NCBI GenBank assembly: GCA_016713675.1
Contig: JADJOS010000004.1
Location: forward strand, 496,001-560,000
Length of the DNA stretch: 64,000 nucleotides
Origin: Acidobacteriota bacterium
Lineage (GTDB): Bacteria; Acidobacteriota; Blastocatellia; Pyrinomonadales; Pyrinomonadaceae
Direction: 5' to 3'
The translations under genes and the position numbers were made by a program. The notes beneath the pieces were generated by a model. It was not told where the DNA came from and did not search any database. It worked only from the letters and a program-made list of their open reading frames with translations. Every line of letters begins with the position of its first letter. Position 1 is the first letter of the stretch. Of this stretch, positions 61,200-64,000 are shown one piece after another.

Positions 61200-62611
61200 C
61201 TAAACACTAACCTCAGGCTTCGAACCGTTCGCGGCCAATCTTACGCTCGTGATCCGACGTTTGTCGACCTTTTCGACGGTAAATTTGTGACCGTTAAAGC
61301 CGACAGTTTCGCCCTCGCTTAATATTTGGCCCGCCTCGGACATCAGAAACCCGGCAACCGTCGTGTAGCTCTCAGAGATCGGCAGATGCATATCAAGGCG
61401 GCGATTAAGGTCTCGTACCGCAAGTCCGCCGTCAAGCAGATAGCTGCCGTCTGTCTGCTCATTGATCTGCTCGTTCACTTCTTCGTCATGCTCATCAGAT
61501 ATCTCGCCAACGATCTCGGCGAGCAGGTCGTCGAGCGTGATGATGCCCTCGACGCCGCCGTGTTCGTCTACGACAAACCCGAAATGAAATTTCTCTTTCT
61601 GCATCTGCCGCAAAACGTCTTCGAGATGAGCAGTGTCGACGACGTAATTCGGTTTGTGAATGATATCAGCGAGTTTGAATGATCTTGGCCTCTTTGAATA
61701 CGTAACGAGATCTTTGCTGTGGACAAACCCGGCGATATCATCGAGAGACTCACGAAATACAGGGAGGCGCGAATAACCGTGTTCCTGAAATGCAGCGATT
61801 ATGTCATCAAAAGTGCTGTTTTCAGGTATTGCGACGATCTCGGTCCTCGGGATCATCGCTTCTTTGACGGTCGTATCCGAAAACTCAAATACCCGGTTGA
61901 TCAACCGCTGCTCTTCCTCGTTCAAATGGCCGCTTTCCTGTGACAGCTTGATGAGGCTGCGGATCTCGTCTTCGGTATAGCTCGAACCGTGTTCGCCCGA
62001 TGCCTTCAGGCCAAACAGCCGCACGGTCTTTGTTCCCGTCCAGTCAAGGGCACGGATCGGGTAGCTGAAAATCGTGTAAAACAATTGGAGCGGCATCGCA
62101 ACAAAAAACGATACTCGCTCAGAGAGTTCGAGTGCCCGGTTTTCGGTGCCAGTTCGCCAAATACAATATGCAGAAAGGTTATCAGCGAAAAGGCTATCGT
62201 AAATGAGATCGTATGCAGGATCGGCCCGGAGGATAGGAATGCAGCTCCGGTCACATCTCCCAAATAGATCAGCCCGGGCTCAAGCAAAGCGGCAACGACC
62301 GGTTCGCCAACCCAACCCAATCCGAGTGAAGACAATGTGATGCCAAGCTGTGTCGCCGATATGTAGGCACTCAGATTGTTGAGCATTCGCAGAAGCCGCT
62401 TGGCCGCTGTGTCGCCTTCCACAGCGAGGGCCTCAATTCGTGATTTACGAACCGCGACCAGAGCAAATTCGCTCGCAACAAAAAAGCCGTTGGCAAGCAC
62501 GAGAAAGACCACCAAAAAAATTTTGGCAAGCGTGTACAGCAGAGTTGGCACTTCGGGTGCGGTCTCGATCTCGGCGGCAAAAAGAAGAAACAAACTGGCA
62601 GGGTCGTCCAT
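61200..62611 (-). CDS. CorC/HlyC family transporter-associated protein, one frameshift
   Basis: About 467 residues when the two frames are joined. The N-terminal part from 62611 has the CNNM-type membrane domain (IFLVVFLVLANGFFVASEFAL, LGITLSSLGLGWVGEP, FLHIVFGELAPK). The C-terminal part holds two CBS domains (EAMIPRTEIVAIPEN, GYSRLPVFRESLDDIAGFVHSKD, FVVDEHGGVEGIITLDDL) and a CorC_HlyC domain. A missing A in a run at 62140-62143 (TTTT on the plus strand, five expected) joins the frames as APKNRALELSERVSFF. The family handles Mg2+ or Co2+ efflux at the membrane. Probable homopolymer error. Confidence 0.88.
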
Positions 62612-62738
62612 TAAGGAAAAATGTTGAATTAGATCTATCTTAGTATCGTGTCAGTATTCGTCGATCTGTTAGAACTTTCGCTCGACTGAAAGTCCAAAGT
62701 ATAGCATATCTCGCATTTTCACAACCAGACGCCGCGGG

Positions 62739-63314
62739 TCAGCGCATCCGGGCATCGATCATTTCATCGATCATCATCCGGCACGAACCGCAGCCAAGCC
62801 CCGCGTTGCACGCTGTCGAGACATCGTCGACCGACCGGGCGTCCGTTTCAAGTATTATCGTTTCGATGCTCTCCTCCGTTACACTGAAACATGTACATAT
62901 CAGGGCACTGTCGCCCGAAAACTCTTCAAGACGCGACCTTCGAAAGTCAGCAAGGGCTCCGTGCAAAGCCTGGGAACAAGCCTCTAAACACTCTCGTCGG
63001 TCGGCCGGCACCGGGCCCAGCGATGTTGTGATCGAGTCGATCAACTGAATATCATCCAAACCGTGAAGCTCGGTCAAACGCCGGCCGTTGAATGCATCGG
63101 CTATTACATCGGCCGCCGCAGACATATAACCGCAGCCATTTGTCATGAAGCTGATATCGCGGATAAGTTTTGTTCCGTCATCGATCGAAACGGAGAACCG
63201 GACAAAGCATCCACAAGCAAAGCTCGCCCCGGTACCGCTCGCACGATCGTCGCCACTATGCCGAAGGTGCCGGATATCTTTCAGCCGCTCTGCTATTTCT
63301 GACGGATAGACCAC
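62739..63314 (-). CDS. NifU-like protein: IscU-type domain fused to a BFD [2Fe-2S] domain
   Basis: 191 residues. Residues 1-120 resemble the IscU scaffold (SFACGCFVRF, MTNGCGYMSAAADVIADAFNG, CLEACSQAL), with the three scaffold cysteine positions kept in altered surroundings. Residues 135-190 are a BFD-like [2Fe-2S] domain (ALICTCFSVTEESIETII, CNAGLGCGSCRMMIDEM). It lacks the C-terminal Nfu domain of classical NifU. Probable Fe-S cluster assembly or storage in the cytoplasm. No iscS or sufS is in the window. A GTG start at 63314 is the only one available and its ribosome site is poorly spaced. Confidence 0.82.
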   Translation of the reverse strand: MVYPSEIAERLKDIRHLRHSGDDRASGTGASFACGCFVRFSVSIDDGTKLIRDISFMTNGCGYMSAAADVIADAFNGRRLTELHGLDDIQLIDSITTSLGPVPADRRECLEACSQALHGALADFRRSRLEEFSGDSALICTCFSVTEESIETIILETDARSVDDVSTACNAGLGCGSCRMMIDEMIDARMR

Positions 63315-63404
63315 GCCTTTGATGTTAATCGCAATCCGGGGATTCGCAAATCCCGGCGTATTCCCTTTTACAAATTGCGCCTAACAATTTACGATTGAAA
63401 TGAT

Positions 63405-63977
63405 ATGAAGATCGGCGTTTTTTGCTTCCTGGCTATTGCCTTTTGCTTTTTGACCTCTTGTCAGCGGGCGGCGGCTCCGGTCGCTGTTTCTAACCGGCCG
63501 GTTTCGATCAACGACGTACCGCAAACGAACGTTCAAATGCCCCCGACAAAGCCACTAACCGAAATGAAGTGGACATTGGCCGGCGGCATCGAACAAACGC
63601 TGAAGGATCACGCCGGAAAGGTCGTCATCCTTGATTTTTGGGCGACATATTGCGGACCTTGCCGCGAAGAGATCCCGCATTTGAATTCGATCCTGGCTAA
63701 ACACGGAGCCGAAAACATCGTGATAATAGGCTTGAATGTCGGTGGTGACGAAGATCTCAAACTCGTACCTGAATTCACCAAAACGACCAAGATCGACTAC
63801 CCGATCGCACTGCCTGAGGACGCTCTCAACCAATTCATATTTGCCACCGATAGTTCGATCCCGCAAACTGCTATCTTCGACCGCACCGGACGCCTCGTCA
63901 AAAAATTCATCGGCTACGGCCCAACGGTAAAGGACGAACTGGATAGAGTCGTCAATGCCGCAGTTACCGGCAGTTGA
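63405..63977 (+). CDS. TlpA/ResA-like thioredoxin-domain lipoprotein
   Basis: 190 residues. The N-terminal lipobox ends LTSC (Cys19), then a linker and an AhpC/TSA-type thioredoxin fold with active site TYCGPCREEIPHLNSIL (WATYCGPC) and cis-Pro loop SSIPQTAIFD. Membrane-anchored periplasmic disulfide reductase; such proteins keep cytochrome c apo-forms or other envelope thiols reduced, which would suit the tetraheme cytochrome at 25646. Divergent from the NifU-like gene and complete within the window. Confidence 0.92.
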   Translation: MKIGVFCFLAIAFCFLTSCQRAAAPVAVSNRPVSINDVPQTNVQMPPTKPLTEMKWTLAGGIEQTLKDHAGKVVILDFWATYCGPCREEIPHLNSILAKHGAENIVIIGLNVGGDEDLKLVPEFTKTTKIDYPIALPEDALNQFIFATDSSIPQTAIFDRTGRLVKKFIGYGPTVKDELDRVVNAAVTGS

Positions 63978-64000
63978 CACTGACACCGTATGAGAGATAT

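Overview
The window is about 64 kb of contiguous bacterial chromosome at roughly 50 to 54 percent GC. It is densely coded on both strands, and I found no rRNA, tRNA, CRISPR array, intact insertion sequence or prophage. Three secreted VWFA proteins of the type expanded in Acidobacteria point to Acidobacteriota, probably class Blastocatellia (Pyrinomonadaceae-like). So do the many secreted peptidases (M28, DUF885, papain-like C1, S46, M23, M60), an FG-GAP/VCBS protein and a DUF2911 protein. This placement is inference from gene content, not a phylogeny.

Layout. 1-4.5 kb: secreted hydrolases (partial M28, DUF885, C1). 4.5-6.4 kb: phosphopentomutase, a decayed copy of its C-terminus and one copy of a dispersed repeat. 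6.5-9.5 kb: a VWFA protein and an FG-GAP protein. 9.6-14.7 kb: thioredoxin plus a redox operon (OYE-type reductase, glutathione peroxidase, MDR oxidoreductase, YceI lipoprotein, thioredoxin-fold protein) headed by an Rrf2/YwnA-type regulator with two matching palindromes. 14.7-21.1 kb: MltD-like transglycosylase, lon, nrdR and a UPF0104-type membrane protein. 21.7-28.5 kb: EF-G-like GTPase, small secreted proteins, a tetraheme cytochrome, class A beta-lactamase and an NHL propeller. 28.8-31.4 kb: ECF sigma, a small unrecognised ORF, a double-zinc-finger anti-sigma and two membrane proteins. 31.7-38.5 kb: M23 and S46 peptidases, an ArsR-SRPBCC-VOC-DUF1801-AlkD cassette and an ARPP-1-like secreted protein. 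38.6-46 kb: uvrC, a 0.9-kb non-coding stretch (second repeat copy, structured-RNA candidate, 23-residue ORF), Sua5/TsaC, a GT39 glycosyltransferase, a Gfo/Idh oxidoreductase and a serine hydrolase. 46-50.8 kb: two more VWFA proteins, glgC and mtgA. 50.8-64 kb: M60 peptidase, a transglutaminase-like secreted protein, tdk, a gpmI homologue lacking catalytic residues, small enzymes, eno, a CorC-type protein, a NifU-like protein and a TlpA-like lipoprotein.

Most interesting: (1) the full-length phosphoglycerate mutase homologue with the nucleophilic serine and several metal ligands replaced; (2) the Rrf2 redox operon, with a textbook promoter that overlaps an operator and predicts a leaderless regulator mRNA; (3) a roughly 140-bp dispersed palindromic repeat in two inverted copies; (4) the uvrC-sua5 spacer with a multi-hairpin RNA candidate beside a micropeptide. 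lon, eno and the CorC-type gene each carry single-base indels in short homopolymers. I read these as probable assembly errors rather than gene death.
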